From NCBI RefSeq assembly GCF_036226885.1, contig NZ_CP109027.1, positions 8,184,001 to 8,248,000 on the forward strand: DNA of 64,000 nucleotides, read 5' to 3'. Position numbers and translations under genes: made by a program. Below the pieces are notes generated by a model. The model saw nothing but the letters and a program-made list of their open reading frames with translations. It was not told the DNA's origin and made no database searches. The DNA comes from Streptomyces sp. NBC_00663 (GTDB lineage Bacteria > Actinomycetota > Actinomycetes > Streptomycetales > Streptomycetaceae). Below are positions 41,956 through 51,163 of this stretch, piece after piece (position 1 is the first letter of the stretch; every line of letters starts with the position of its first letter).

Positions 41956-42056
41956 CGGCGCGGGTGACCGTCCGCCACTGAGTGGGGATCCCGGCCTTCT
42001 GAATCACGGATTCCGGTCTTCCTGAGAACGGGCGACGCGCACTGTCATGTACCGGG

Positions 42057-42062
42057 TAGATT
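42057..42062 (+). promoter_or_regulatory. Candidate -10 (TAGATT), leaderless
   Basis: TAGATT ends 7 bases before the ATG at 42070; no RBS is present. The -35 is unclear. Confidence 0.4.
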
Positions 42063-42069
42063 CCGCGCC

Positions 42070-42588
42070 ATGGTGCGATACGCGGAGCCGGGCGTGGCGG
42101 AGTGGGTGGAGTCGGGCGGCGGGCCCCTCATAGCGGTCCCGGAGACCGTACTGCCGTTCTGGGCGGGCGCCGACGGCGACGAGACCGCCTCGGACTACGA
42201 CCGGGCCTGCGAGGTCGATGGATACCTCGGCCTGCTGCCCGTCGGCGACAGTGCCGCGCTGGTGTTGGGCGACGAGCCCGCCTCCACCACGTATCTGCCG
42301 GACCGGGGCCTCTTCGTACGGTGGTCGGCCGCGGAGTCCGAGGAGCAGCTGCTCGGCGAGGTACCGGCCGCGCTCGCCGCCGCCGTGTGGGGGCCGGAGG
42401 TGGCCTGGAACGTGCCCGGACCGGTGCTGCTGTTCGACGCCGCCTGGCCGGGAACCGATTCCCTGCGCACCGACCACGTCTGGATCGCGCTCGACCCCGG
42501 CCGCTACGCGGTGCGCGCGGCACACGTCCGGTCCGGTCCGGAGACCTGGCTGGGACTCGTACAACTGAGGCCGCTGGCGCAGGGATAG
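42070..42588 (+). CDS. Immunity protein 21 (Imm21)-like protein
   Basis: 172 residues. The pattern WVESGGGPLIAVPETVLPFW, DYDRACEVDGYLGLLPVGD, ALVLGDEPASTTYLP and FVRWSAAESEEQLL matches Imm21-type immunity proteins, which protect against polymorphic or contact-dependent toxins. No toxin gene is adjacent, so it is an orphan. Cytoplasmic, single domain. The family is recalled from its motif pattern and not searched. Confidence 0.65.
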   Translation: MVRYAEPGVAEWVESGGGPLIAVPETVLPFWAGADGDETASDYDRACEVDGYLGLLPVGDSAALVLGDEPASTTYLPDRGLFVRWSAAESEEQLLGEVPAALAAAVWGPEVAWNVPGPVLLFDAAWPGTDSLRTDHVWIALDPGRYAVRAAHVRSGPETWLGLVQLRPLAQG

Positions 42589-42599
42589 AGCAAACCCGA

Positions 42600-42648
42600 G
42601 CCCCTGGTGCATGGGACAGCAACTCAGGCCCTTGGTGCACGGGACGGC
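42600..42648. repeat. 21-bp direct repeat, 28-bp period
   Basis: Copies at 42600-42620 and 42628-42648 share 18 of 21 bases (GCCCnTGGTGCAnGGGACnGC). They lie in the 109-base gap between the Imm21-like and SDR genes. No function is apparent. Confidence 0.6.
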
Positions 42649-42697
42649 CGGGAAATTCCCGTGCGCCGCGCGGGACGGTTCCCCATCATGGTCGTCC

Positions 42698-43534
42698 ATG
42701 CCCCGACTTCCCCACCCCGCCCCCGAAGAACTCCGCCGCGATCCGCTTCCCCTGCGCGGCCGTACCGCCCTCGTCACCGGCGCCAGCAGGCGCGGCGGCA
42801 TCGGGCACGCCGTGGCCCGGCGGCTGGCCGCCTACGGGGCGAGCGTCTATCTGCACCACCACGTCCCGCACGACGCCGCCCAACCCTGGGGAGCGGACCG
42901 CCCGGAGGACGTGCTCGCCTCCGTGCGCGGCGCGGCCGGCGACCCCGCGGCGCGGATCGTGGCCGGACCCGGTGACCTGACGGACCCCGCCGCCCCGGCC
43001 GCACTGATCGCCACCGCCGCCGACGCGCTCGGCGGCCGGCTCGACATCCTGGTCGCCAACCACGCCCTGAGCGGCAGCGACGGCACCCTCGACGAGATCG
43101 ACGCGGCCATGCTGGACGCTCACTGGGCGGTCGACACCCGCTCGGTGCTGCTGCTGGTGCAGGCCTACGCACGGCACCGGGCAGGCGGCCTCCCCGGCGG
43201 CCGGATCATGATGATGACCTCAGGCCAGGACAACGCGGGCGGCATGCCGGGCGAGATCGCCTACGCCCTTCAGAAGGGCGCGCTCGCCTCCATCACCCGC
43301 TCACTGTCGACGGCGCTCGCTGACCGCTCCATCACCGTGAACACGGTCAACCCCGGCCCCGTGGACACGGATTACCTGACAGGTGAGGTGTACGAGGCCG
43401 TCGCCGCCCGCTTCCCCGCCGGGCGCTGGGGGATGCCCGACGACCCGGCCCGCCTCATCGCCTGGCTCGCGACGGACGAGGCGGGCTGGATCACCGGGCA
43501 GGTGATCGACTCGGAGGGCGGCTTCCGCCACTGA
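42698..43534 (+). CDS. Short-chain dehydrogenase/reductase (SDR)
   Basis: 278 residues from the ATG at 42698. NAD(P) loop ALVTGASRRGGIGHAVARR, ILVANHALSG (NNAG-like), and active-site YALQKGALASITRSL (Tyr-x-x-x-Lys). The typical active-site Ser lies in MMMTSGQDN. C-terminal WITGQVIDSEGGF is the classic SDR ending. Substrate unknown. Tail-to-tail with the DUF885 gene, 9 bases apart. Confidence 0.9.
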   Translation: MPRLPHPAPEELRRDPLPLRGRTALVTGASRRGGIGHAVARRLAAYGASVYLHHHVPHDAAQPWGADRPEDVLASVRGAAGDPAARIVAGPGDLTDPAAPAALIATAADALGGRLDILVANHALSGSDGTLDEIDAAMLDAHWAVDTRSVLLLVQAYARHRAGGLPGGRIMMMTSGQDNAGGMPGEIAYALQKGALASITRSLSTALADRSITVNTVNPGPVDTDYLTGEVYEAVAARFPAGRWGMPDDPARLIAWLATDEAGWITGQVIDSEGGFRH

Positions 43535-43543
43535 GTCCGGCTC

Positions 43544-45229
43544 TTACAACTGCGCCAGCTCGTCGACCAGGTCGTCGAGGCCCAGGGAGCCCTGCGACAG
43601 CGCCGCCATGTGCCAGGCCTTCAGGTCGAACGCGTCGCCGTGGCGCTGCCGGGCCTTCTCCCGACCCAGCAGCCAGGCGCGTTCGCCCAGCTTGTAGCCG
43701 ATCGCCTGGCCGGGGATCGTCAGATAGCGGGTCAGCTCGCTCTCCACGAAGTCCGCCGGGCGGCTGCTGTGCGCGCCGAAGAACTCCTGGGCCAGCTCCG
43801 GCGTCCAGACCTCGCCCGGGTGGAACGGCGAGTCGGCCGGGATCTCCAGCTCCAGGTGCATACCGATGTCCACGATGACCCGCGTCGACCGCATCATCTG
43901 CGCGTCGAGGTAACCGAGCCGCTGCTCCGCGTCCGTGAGGAAGCCGAGCTCGTCCATCAGCCGCTCCGCGTACAGCGCCCAGCCCTCGGCGTTGGCGCTG
44001 ACGCCGCCGATGGTGGCCTGGTAGCGGGAGAGGTTTCCGGCGACGTACGTCCACTGGGCGAGTTGGAGGTGATGGCCCGGGACGCCCTCGTGGTACCAGG
44101 TCGAGACGAGGTCGTAGACCGGGAAGCTGGTCTGCCCCATCGTCGGCAGCCAGGTACGGCCCGGGCGGGAGAAGTCCTCCGACGGGGCCGTGTAGTACGG
44201 CGCCGCCGCACTGCCGGGCGGCGCGATGCGCGACTCGACCTTGCGGACCGGCTCGGCGAGTTCGAAGTGCGTGCCGTCCAGCTTGTCGATCGCCTCGTCC
44301 ATCAGGCTCTGCAACCAGTCCCGGACCTCGTCGACACCCTCGATGTGCCGGCCGTGCTCGTCGAGGTGCTTGAGCGCCACCCACGGCGTCTCGGCGCCCG
44401 GCAGGATCTTCTCCGCCTCCTGCCTCATCTCGCCGAGCAGCCGATGGAACTCGGACCAGCCGTACGCGTACGCCTCGTCCAGATCCAGGTCCGTGCCGTT
44501 GAAGTAGCGGGCCCAACGGGCGTACCGCTCCCGGCCGACCGTGTTCGAGGCGCCCTCGATCGTCGGCGCGTACACCTCCCGCATCCAGTCCCGCAGCTCC
44601 ACGACGGCCGCGGTCGCGCCGCGCGCGGCCTCGTCCAGCTCGGCGCGCAGCGCCTCGGGGCCGTCCGCCGCGAAGTCCTCGAACCAGCCGCGTCCCTCCC
44701 CGGTGTCCGCCCACTCGGTGAGCTGTTCGACGAAGGTGGCGGTCGGGCGCGGCGAGGCGTACAGCTTGCGCTCCAGGCCGAGCGCGAGGGACTCGCGGTA
44801 CCCGGCGAACGCGCCCGGTACGGCCCGCAGCCGCTCGGCGATCGCCGCCCAGTCCTCGTCGGTCTGGTTCGGCGTCACCGTGAACACCTCGCGCACCGAA
44901 TGGGCGGCCGTCGCCATGTTGCCGACCGAGCGCAGCCCCTCGTCGGCGTCGTGCACGGCGAGTTCCGCGGTGAGCCGCTCGCGCAGCAGCCGGGCGCAGC
45001 GCCGCTCGATGTCACTGTCCGCGCCGGGCTGCCGCTCCGCCTCGTCGAGCCGGGCGAGCGTGTCCCGCTGGAGCCGGGCGAGCTTGTCCTGGCCCGCCGG
45101 TGAGGTGTCGGGCAGACGGTTCGAACTCTCCTTCACACCGAGGTAGGTGCCGGTGACCGGGTCGAGGGCGATGAGGGCGTCGACGTAGGCGTCGGCCACC
45201 TCACGGGGCAGGCTGTTGGTCTGTGACAT
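43544..45229 (-). CDS. DUF885 family metallopeptidase-like protein
   Basis: 561 residues from the second ATG (45229), since GAGGA fits it better than the ATG at 45238. Contains TWYHEGVPGHHLQLA, a zinc-binding HExxxxH-type motif, and NAEGWALYAERLM downstream, both hallmarks of DUF885 proteins related to M3-like peptidases. No signal peptide, so cytoplasmic. Substrate unknown. Follows an Lrp gene in the same direction after 33 bases. Confidence 0.9.
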   Translation of the reverse strand: MSQTNSLPREVADAYVDALIALDPVTGTYLGVKESSNRLPDTSPAGQDKLARLQRDTLARLDEAERQPGADSDIERRCARLLRERLTAELAVHDADEGLRSVGNMATAAHSVREVFTVTPNQTDEDWAAIAERLRAVPGAFAGYRESLALGLERKLYASPRPTATFVEQLTEWADTGEGRGWFEDFAADGPEALRAELDEAARGATAAVVELRDWMREVYAPTIEGASNTVGRERYARWARYFNGTDLDLDEAYAYGWSEFHRLLGEMRQEAEKILPGAETPWVALKHLDEHGRHIEGVDEVRDWLQSLMDEAIDKLDGTHFELAEPVRKVESRIAPPGSAAAPYYTAPSEDFSRPGRTWLPTMGQTSFPVYDLVSTWYHEGVPGHHLQLAQWTYVAGNLSRYQATIGGVSANAEGWALYAERLMDELGFLTDAEQRLGYLDAQMMRSTRVIVDIGMHLELEIPADSPFHPGEVWTPELAQEFFGAHSSRPADFVESELTRYLTIPGQAIGYKLGERAWLLGREKARQRHGDAFDLKAWHMAALSQGSLGLDDLVDELAQL

Positions 45230-45262
45230 GCCGTCCATCCTCGTACGAGGGGACGCCGCACG

Positions 45263-45754
45263 TCACCCGGATTGAGCCGAGGGCGTAGGCGGGAGCAGCG
45301 GCCCGCAGTCCCACTGCTGGAAGATCAACCGCGTCTCCACCCGGGCCACTTCGCGATGGGCGGTGAACTCGTCGAGCACCAGCCGTTGCAGATCCGTCAT
45401 GTCCGCGACCGCGACATGGACGAGATAGTCGTCGGGCCCGGTCAGATGGAAGACGGTCCGTGATTCCGGCAGCGCCCTGATCCGCTCCACGAACGGCCCC
45501 ACCAACTCCCGCCGATGCGGCCGGACCTGCACCGACAGCAGCGCCTCAAGCCCGCGCCCGAGCTTCGCCGGATCCAGCCGCAGCTGATGGCCGAGGATCA
45601 CGCCGGCCCGGCGCAGCCGGGTCACCCGGTCCAGACAGGTCGACGCCGCGACCCCCACCTGGGCGGCGAGATCGCGATAGGTGGTCCGGGCGTCGTTCTG
45701 CAACAGCCGCAGAAGATGAAGGTCCACCGGATCCAGTACGACAGATTCGGCCAT
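45263..45754 (-). CDS. Lrp/AsnC-family regulator, divergent from PLP lyase
   Basis: 163 residues from the ATG at 45754. HTH DLHLLRLLQNDARTTYRDLA and GVAASTCLDRVTRLRRAGVI, RAM domain with FHLTGPDDYLVHVAVADM. Divergent from a methionine-gamma-lyase-type gene, the arrangement of MdeR and mdeA in pseudomonads, so amino-acid-responsive control of that gene is likely. Confidence 0.92.
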   Translation of the reverse strand: MAESVVLDPVDLHLLRLLQNDARTTYRDLAAQVGVAASTCLDRVTRLRRAGVILGHQLRLDPAKLGRGLEALLSVQVRPHRRELVGPFVERIRALPESRTVFHLTGPDDYLVHVAVADMTDLQRLVLDEFTAHREVARVETRLIFQQWDCGPLLPPTPSAQSG

Positions 45755-45759
45755 GCGCC

Positions 45760-45777
45760 GAACGTAACACGGCGTTC
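45760..45777. promoter_or_regulatory. Candidate Lrp-type operator
   Basis: GAACG (45760-45764) and CGTTC (45773-45777) form an inverted repeat with an 8-base spacer in the 60-base divergent gap, 6 bases before the regulator start. Good position for autoregulation and control of the PLP lyase. Confidence 0.5.
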
Positions 45778-45814
45778 TGCCCATCGATCCCGGTCGGTGT
45801 TCACCCTGTCCCGC

Positions 45815-47017
45815 ATGGAGACGACGCCTGTGCCCACCAGAGCCCTGGCCACCGAGGCCGTCCACGCCGGCCGCGACGACCTCGCCCGGCAGGGACTGCA
45901 CGCCCCGCCCATCGACCTGTCGACCACTTACCCCTCGTACGACAGCCGGGGCGAGGCCGCCCGCATCGACGCCTTCGCCGCCACCGGCGCCGACCCGGAC
46001 GGCCCGCCCGTCTACGGCCGCCTCGGCAACCCGACCGTCGCCCGCTTCGAGACGGCCCTGGCCCGCCTGGAGGGCACCGAGGCCGCGGTCGCCTTCGCCA
46101 GCGGCATGGCCGCGCTGAGCGCCGTCCTGTTGGTACGGGGCTCGATGGGCCTGCGCCATGTGGTCGCCGTCCGCCCCCTGTACGGGTGCAGCGACCACCT
46201 CCTGACCGCCGGGCTGCTCGGCTCCGAGGTGACGTGGACGGACCCGGCCGGCATCAGCGACGCGCTGCGCCCCGACACGGGCCTGGTCATGGTCGAGTCC
46301 CCGGCGAACCCGACGCTCGCCGAGGTGGACCTGCGCGCGGTGGCCCACGCCTGCGGCACGGTCCCGCTCCTCGCCGACAACACCTTCGCCACGCCCGTGC
46401 TCCAGCGCCCGGCCGAGCGGGGCGCACGGCTGGTGCTGCACAGCGCCACCAAGTACCTCGGCGGCCACGGCGACGTGATGGCGGGCGTGGTGGCCTGCGA
46501 CGAGGAGTTCGCCGGCCGGCTCCGCCAGGTCCGGTTCGCCACCGGCGGCGTCCTGCACCCGCTGGCCGGCTATCTCCTCCTGCGCGGCCTGTCGACGCTC
46601 CCGGTCCGCGTCCACGCGGCCTCCGCGACCGCCGCCGAACTGGCCCGCCGCCTCGCCGCCGACCCGCGCGTCGCCCGCGTCCACTACCCGCGCATCGGCG
46701 GCGCGATGATCGCCTTCGAGGTCCACGGCGACCCGCACGAGGTGATCGCGAACGTCCGCCTGATCACCCCGGCGGTGAGCCTCGGCAGCGTCGACACCCT
46801 GATCCAGCACCCGGCGTCCATCAGCCACCGCATCGTCGACGCGGGCGACCGGCAGGGCGCCGGCGTGAGCGACGGCTTGCTGCGCATGTCGGTGGGCCTG
46901 GAGGACGTGGAAGATCTCTGGACGGATCTGGACAACGCCCTTGGGGTGACGCCCCTCAGGGACGCGGGGAACGGCGTGACCAGCCGCGACGCACCCGCAG
47001 TCGCGATCCGGTACTAG
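45815..47017 (+). CDS. Cys/Met-metabolism PLP enzyme (methionine gamma-lyase / cystathionine gamma-synthase type)
   Basis: 400 residues from the ATG at 45815. Family motifs: PPIDLSTTYPSYD, YGRLGNPTVARFETALARLE, FASGMAALSAVLL, ESPANPTLAEVD, DNTFATPVLQRP and PLP-lysine SATKYLGGHGD. Ends with SLGSVDTLIQHPASISH. About 20 residues usually found between VHYP and the GGAMIAFEV strand are missing. The reaction (gamma-lyase or synthase) cannot be fixed by eye. Probably controlled by the divergent Lrp protein. Confidence 0.88.
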   Translation: METTPVPTRALATEAVHAGRDDLARQGLHAPPIDLSTTYPSYDSRGEAARIDAFAATGADPDGPPVYGRLGNPTVARFETALARLEGTEAAVAFASGMAALSAVLLVRGSMGLRHVVAVRPLYGCSDHLLTAGLLGSEVTWTDPAGISDALRPDTGLVMVESPANPTLAEVDLRAVAHACGTVPLLADNTFATPVLQRPAERGARLVLHSATKYLGGHGDVMAGVVACDEEFAGRLRQVRFATGGVLHPLAGYLLLRGLSTLPVRVHAASATAAELARRLAADPRVARVHYPRIGGAMIAFEVHGDPHEVIANVRLITPAVSLGSVDTLIQHPASISHRIVDAGDRQGAGVSDGLLRMSVGLEDVEDLWTDLDNALGVTPLRDAGNGVTSRDAPAVAIRY

Positions 47018-48420
47018 CCCCTACGGCGCTCGGGCGAACCCGCACTCACCTGCTCCACAGCCCCCTGCGAAGCCAGCCGCGCAGTGATCACCAGGGTCCC
47101 CTCCTCGATCTGATAGTCGAGGGGGAGGCCCAACCCTCGCATCGCCGCCACCATCCCCGTGTTGGACGACTGGGTCACCGCGTACACGCTCTCGCACCCG
47201 GCCTCACCAGCCATCCCCACCAGCCTGTGCAGCAACTCCGCCCCGATCCCGCGTCGCTGCCACTCGTCCTCGACCAGCAGTGCGACCTCGGTCTCGTCCC
47301 CGTCCCACAGCAGATGCCCCAGACCGACCAGCCGACCCGACGCAGTCTGCACGGCCAGGGTTCGCCCGAACCGCGGGCTGAGCAGGTGGTTCAAGTACCG
47401 GTGCGCGTCACCGACCGGCCCGTGGTAGCGCAGACCAAGCGTCCGCGGGCTGCACCGCTCGTGCATCGCCTTCGCGGCCTCCAGATCCCCGGTGTCCGCC
47501 CGGCGCACGGTGATGTCGTTGCCCTCGGGCAACGTCAGCACATCCTCGCTGTGCGGCACGCGCGGTCCCAGGACCGTGTCCAGCTCCACCAGGGCCCGCG
47601 CCCGCGCGAACTCGGTCGGGGTGAACGGCAGATACGGCCGCTCCACGGTGATCACTCCGCCTTCCGGTGCCCGCAGCCTCAGCACGGTCTCCTCAAGCAC
47701 CCCTTCCACGGGCACGCTCTCCGGCCCGCGGCCCCCTCCGGCCGGCGCGGCGGGCAGTGACCTGATGGTGCACCGGCCCAGCAACTGCCTCAGCGCCAGC
47801 GGCAGTTCCGCCGCGTCCAGCGCGGTACGGGCGGCGAGCCCGAGCACCCGGGTCGGCGCGTCGACCAGGTCGTGGGCGTCGGCCCGCTCGATCCAGGTAC
47901 CGGAACCGCCGGCCAGGGCGACGGCCCGGGTGATCTCGGTCGCCGTCAGCTCATGGGGCGCCCGCAGCAGGAACTCGTCCACCGTGCCCTCGGCCAGCGG
48001 GTGCGTCTGGAGGCTGAGGATGTCGACCCGGTGGCCGGCGAGGGCCGTGCACAGTGCGGCCAGCGATCCCGGCTCGTCCTTCACCGTCGTCCGCATCCGC
48101 CACAGCACGCTCTCCCCGGTGTCGGCGGACGGCCCGGCCTGCGTCTCCGAGGAGGGCGGCCGGGCACCGGTATCGCGCACCGGCGGCGCGTGACCGTGGC
48201 GGCGTGCCCACCATGTGTGGAACCCCGCCGTGGCGACCAGGACGATCGCCGACACCAGCAGCAGCTCCGGACCGTCGGGCCCGTGGCCGATCACATTGGC
48301 GACGGCGTCCGCCACCGCGACCGCCGTGAACAGCGCGGCCAGTTCGATGAGGTCCCGGCGCCAGTGGTGGACCGGACGACCGTGCCTCGCACGCGTCACA
48401 TCAGACATTTCTCGACTCAT
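47014..48420 (-). CDS. Membrane-anchored ACT-GNAT protein
   Basis: 468 residues from the ATG at 48420 (an in-frame ATG at 48408 is possible). Two hydrophobic helices near the N-terminus (about 25-44 and 50-70), a linker, an ACT domain (about 110-185; MRTTVKDEPGSLAALCTALA) and a C-terminal GNAT acetyltransferase domain (about 325-455; VRRADTGDLEAAKAMHER and LVEDEWQRRGIGAELL, where the last carries the acetyl-CoA loop R-x-x-G-I/G). ACT domains bind amino acids, so acetylation may be amino-acid gated. Its end overlaps the PLP lyase end by 4 bases. Confidence 0.8.
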   Translation of the reverse strand: MSREMSDVTRARHGRPVHHWRRDLIELAALFTAVAVADAVANVIGHGPDGPELLLVSAIVLVATAGFHTWWARRHGHAPPVRDTGARPPSSETQAGPSADTGESVLWRMRTTVKDEPGSLAALCTALAGHRVDILSLQTHPLAEGTVDEFLLRAPHELTATEITRAVALAGGSGTWIERADAHDLVDAPTRVLGLAARTALDAAELPLALRQLLGRCTIRSLPAAPAGGGRGPESVPVEGVLEETVLRLRAPEGGVITVERPYLPFTPTEFARARALVELDTVLGPRVPHSEDVLTLPEGNDITVRRADTGDLEAAKAMHERCSPRTLGLRYHGPVGDAHRYLNHLLSPRFGRTLAVQTASGRLVGLGHLLWDGDETEVALLVEDEWQRRGIGAELLHRLVGMAGEAGCESVYAVTQSSNTGMVAAMRGLGLPLDYQIEEGTLVITARLASQGAVEQVSAGSPERRRG

Positions 48421-48520
48421 GCACCCACTGTGAAGGAACGGTGTTGCGTGATCACGAACGGTTTGTGACCGGGCGGTAAAGACAAGATCTGGGCTTTTTG
48501 TCCGGATCCTTACTGTCCTC

Positions 48521-51163
48521 TCACGCTGCGGCCTCCTCAACCAACGCCCCCTGGAGCCGACGGGCCTGTGTCACCAGCCGCGACGACCCGCTCCGGGACG
48601 CGGCCGCGGCCAGATGCGGCAGCTCACCCCGCGCCCCGGACCGCTCGGCGCACTCAGCGGCCACCGCCAGCAGCTCCCCGAGCCCCCGGCTCTTTGCGGC
48701 ATGCCCGTCCGGCCCGCCGGTCGCGAGGTCGCCGAGCAGCAGCGGCAGGGTGTGGCAGAGCATCCCCCAGATCGTGGCGTTCGCCCCCGTCGTGGCCGCC
48801 GTGCGCAGCGAGTCGGCCAGCCGCAGCGGCTTCACCGCCCCCTCCCGCACCAGCTTTCCGAGGTCCGTGCCCAGCAGCGCCGCATCGAGCTGGCCCCGAG
48901 CGGCGAGCACCAGCAGGGCGTCCACCGCGGCGAGCCGGTCCTCCTCGTGGCGGGCGCCGAGCCCGTACGCCACGCACAGGTGGACGGCGTCGCCCGCCTC
49001 GCCACCGGACTCGGCGAGCAGCGGCAGTACGGCCGCCGGTCCACGGATGTCGTCCACGGCGACCGTGGAGAGGTCGCGGAGCATCCGGGCCGCGACGAGC
49101 TCACGTCGCTCGGGGAGCAGGGCGAGCCAGTGCGGACGTATCGAGTCGTCCCAGTGGTAGCAGTGCCAGCGGTCCCGGTAGACGCTCACCGGCTGCCCCA
49201 GGGGCCGGAACTCGCGCGGGAAGTCATCTTGCAGTTCCCCGAGTTCACCGAACTCGACCAGGATGCGCGCGTGCGCCGTACGACGCCGGTCCGCCGGGAG
49301 CTGCGGGCCGCCCGAGGTGAGCCAATGGGCGAGCCGCGTGCCCTCCGTGGTGCCGAGGGCCGCCGCGCGCCCCGCCGCCGATGTTGCCGCCGTCCGGTTC
49401 CCGCGCCGCACGCGCAGCAGCGCCTGAGCGAAGTCCGCGTCCGAGGGCCGGGCGCCCAGCCGTCGGTAGCTGGCGAGTCGATCCACCAGCTCGTCGGGCT
49501 CCAGAAGGCCCGTGCTCCAGCTGGGCGTGGAGAGGAGGAACGGCAGCGGATCCGTCCGTATTCGGAACGCCACCTCGGAGATCCGCGCCTGAAAGGCACG
49601 GTCGAGAGCGCTGTGCACACAGGTCTGCCCCGTCGTCCCGTGCTGGACGGCGGCGTGGAGGGTCTGTGTCCGGACCTTGCCGAGCAGCGCCGCGAGGACG
49701 AGCTGGAGGTGCGGATAGTTGTTGAAGTAGGTGTTCTCCCTGATGTGTTCGGCATCTGCCGTGGCCCACCACAGCCGCGCCACGACCGGGCCGAGCGCCT
49801 CGACCAGGGCGTCCCGGTCGTCGTGCGCGTGGCGCACCAGCCCGTCCAGGGTGCGCTCGAACGACGCCACGTCACCGCGGGAGGCCAGCAACGCGCCGAC
49901 CTCTTCCGCGAGTTCGGCCACCGACTCGGGAGCGGGCCCCAGCCGCACCGGCTCCGGCACCGGCGGCAGCACCTCCTCGTGCACCACCGGCTCCATGTCC
50001 GCCGGGGCCATGCCCAGCGAAGCGGCCGCCCTGGTGCGCAGCGCCGGGATCAACTGCCGTGCCGTCTCCGCGAGTTCGGACCGCGTCTCGGGGCCGGCCT
50101 TCTTGATGTGCCGCTCCACGAGCTTCAGCGCCCGTTCCTGGACGTCCGAGTCCTCGTGTCCGAAGGCCTGCGCGGCGGCCGGGAGCAGCTCGTCGGCCGT
50201 GGCGGCGTCGCGCGCCATGACCTTGCCCAGCAGGACGAGCTGAGCCCGGACGAGCTTCTTCTCGGTGCGGAACAGCACCCCGCCCGACATCTCGGCCAGC
50301 TGACGCGCGGACAGCTCGCCGTCCAGGGCGAGGCCGCCCAGCACCGACTGCGCGTGCGAGGCCACCACCGAGGGGGCGTCGGCGGCCAGGGCCAGCCACT
50401 CGGCGGTGCGTTCCCGCTCTTCCTCGCGGGTGAGGTCGAGGGCCTTGAGCAGCCGCAGAAACCCTCGGTGGTCGGCGCCTGTCCCGTCCCGCAGGAGCCG
50501 GGACACGCACGCGTGGACCATCGCCCCGCGCTCCAGCGCGCCCTCGGCGGTGAGCTGCGCCAATGCGCCGGTCCAGCTGTTGGGCCCCTCCTCGGCCGGC
50601 CATTGCAGGGCGCCGCCGATGTCGTCCGTCTCGAACAGCGCGGCGACGAGCTGAGGGAGATGCGGGTCCTTGCGCAGCCGGGTGAGCACCGTGTCCCCGC
50701 GCTGCCAGATGCTGCCGATGTGGCGCATCCAGCCCTCCACATACGCCTGCGTCGTCGGGACCTGGCAGGCGGAGAGCCGGACCAGGCCCGCCATCAGCTC
50801 GTACGGCACCCGCGCACTCGGCGGGCGCTGGGCGAGCCGGTGCACCACGTCGGCGAGCCAGTCGGTCTCGCGGTCGGCCAGGACGTCGATCAGCACCGCC
50901 GGCGGCGCCTGCCACCACCGCATGTCGGCGGCGGCCAGCCAGTTCGCGACGGCTGCCGCGCTGGACTGGCAGGCAGCCCCGGCCATCTGGAGCGGCGGGT
51001 AGGCGCGCCGGGCCTGCACGCCCCACCGATCCGCCCGCAGCTCCTTGCGAAGCTCCTTCAACTCGGGGAAGACCGACCGTCGTTCGGCGTCCGTCATCCC
51101 GTCCAGCAGGCCCGTCAGCTCACTCGTCCGCCCGGCCCGTACCGCGTCCGTCAGCACGTTCAT
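48521..51163 (-). CDS. DUF6493 family protein (HEAT-like helical)
   Basis: 880 residues from the ATG at 51163, overlapping the upstream stop (ATGA); a longer frame upstream is ignored. Almost entirely helical, with HEAT-like pairs, plus a WHCYHWDDSIRPHWLALLPE segment. No enzymatic motif. In Streptomyces this family is regularly coupled to a SWIM zinc-finger protein, as here; function unknown. The gap to the ACT-GNAT gene (48421-48520) shows no clear terminator. Confidence 0.8.
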   Translation of the reverse strand: MNVLTDAVRAGRTSELTGLLDGMTDAERRSVFPELKELRKELRADRWGVQARRAYPPLQMAGAACQSSAAAVANWLAAADMRWWQAPPAVLIDVLADRETDWLADVVHRLAQRPPSARVPYELMAGLVRLSACQVPTTQAYVEGWMRHIGSIWQRGDTVLTRLRKDPHLPQLVAALFETDDIGGALQWPAEEGPNSWTGALAQLTAEGALERGAMVHACVSRLLRDGTGADHRGFLRLLKALDLTREEERERTAEWLALAADAPSVVASHAQSVLGGLALDGELSARQLAEMSGGVLFRTEKKLVRAQLVLLGKVMARDAATADELLPAAAQAFGHEDSDVQERALKLVERHIKKAGPETRSELAETARQLIPALRTRAAASLGMAPADMEPVVHEEVLPPVPEPVRLGPAPESVAELAEEVGALLASRGDVASFERTLDGLVRHAHDDRDALVEALGPVVARLWWATADAEHIRENTYFNNYPHLQLVLAALLGKVRTQTLHAAVQHGTTGQTCVHSALDRAFQARISEVAFRIRTDPLPFLLSTPSWSTGLLEPDELVDRLASYRRLGARPSDADFAQALLRVRRGNRTAATSAAGRAAALGTTEGTRLAHWLTSGGPQLPADRRRTAHARILVEFGELGELQDDFPREFRPLGQPVSVYRDRWHCYHWDDSIRPHWLALLPERRELVAARMLRDLSTVAVDDIRGPAAVLPLLAESGGEAGDAVHLCVAYGLGARHEEDRLAAVDALLVLAARGQLDAALLGTDLGKLVREGAVKPLRLADSLRTAATTGANATIWGMLCHTLPLLLGDLATGGPDGHAAKSRGLGELLAVAAECAERSGARGELPHLAAAASRSGSSRLVTQARRLQGALVEEAAA

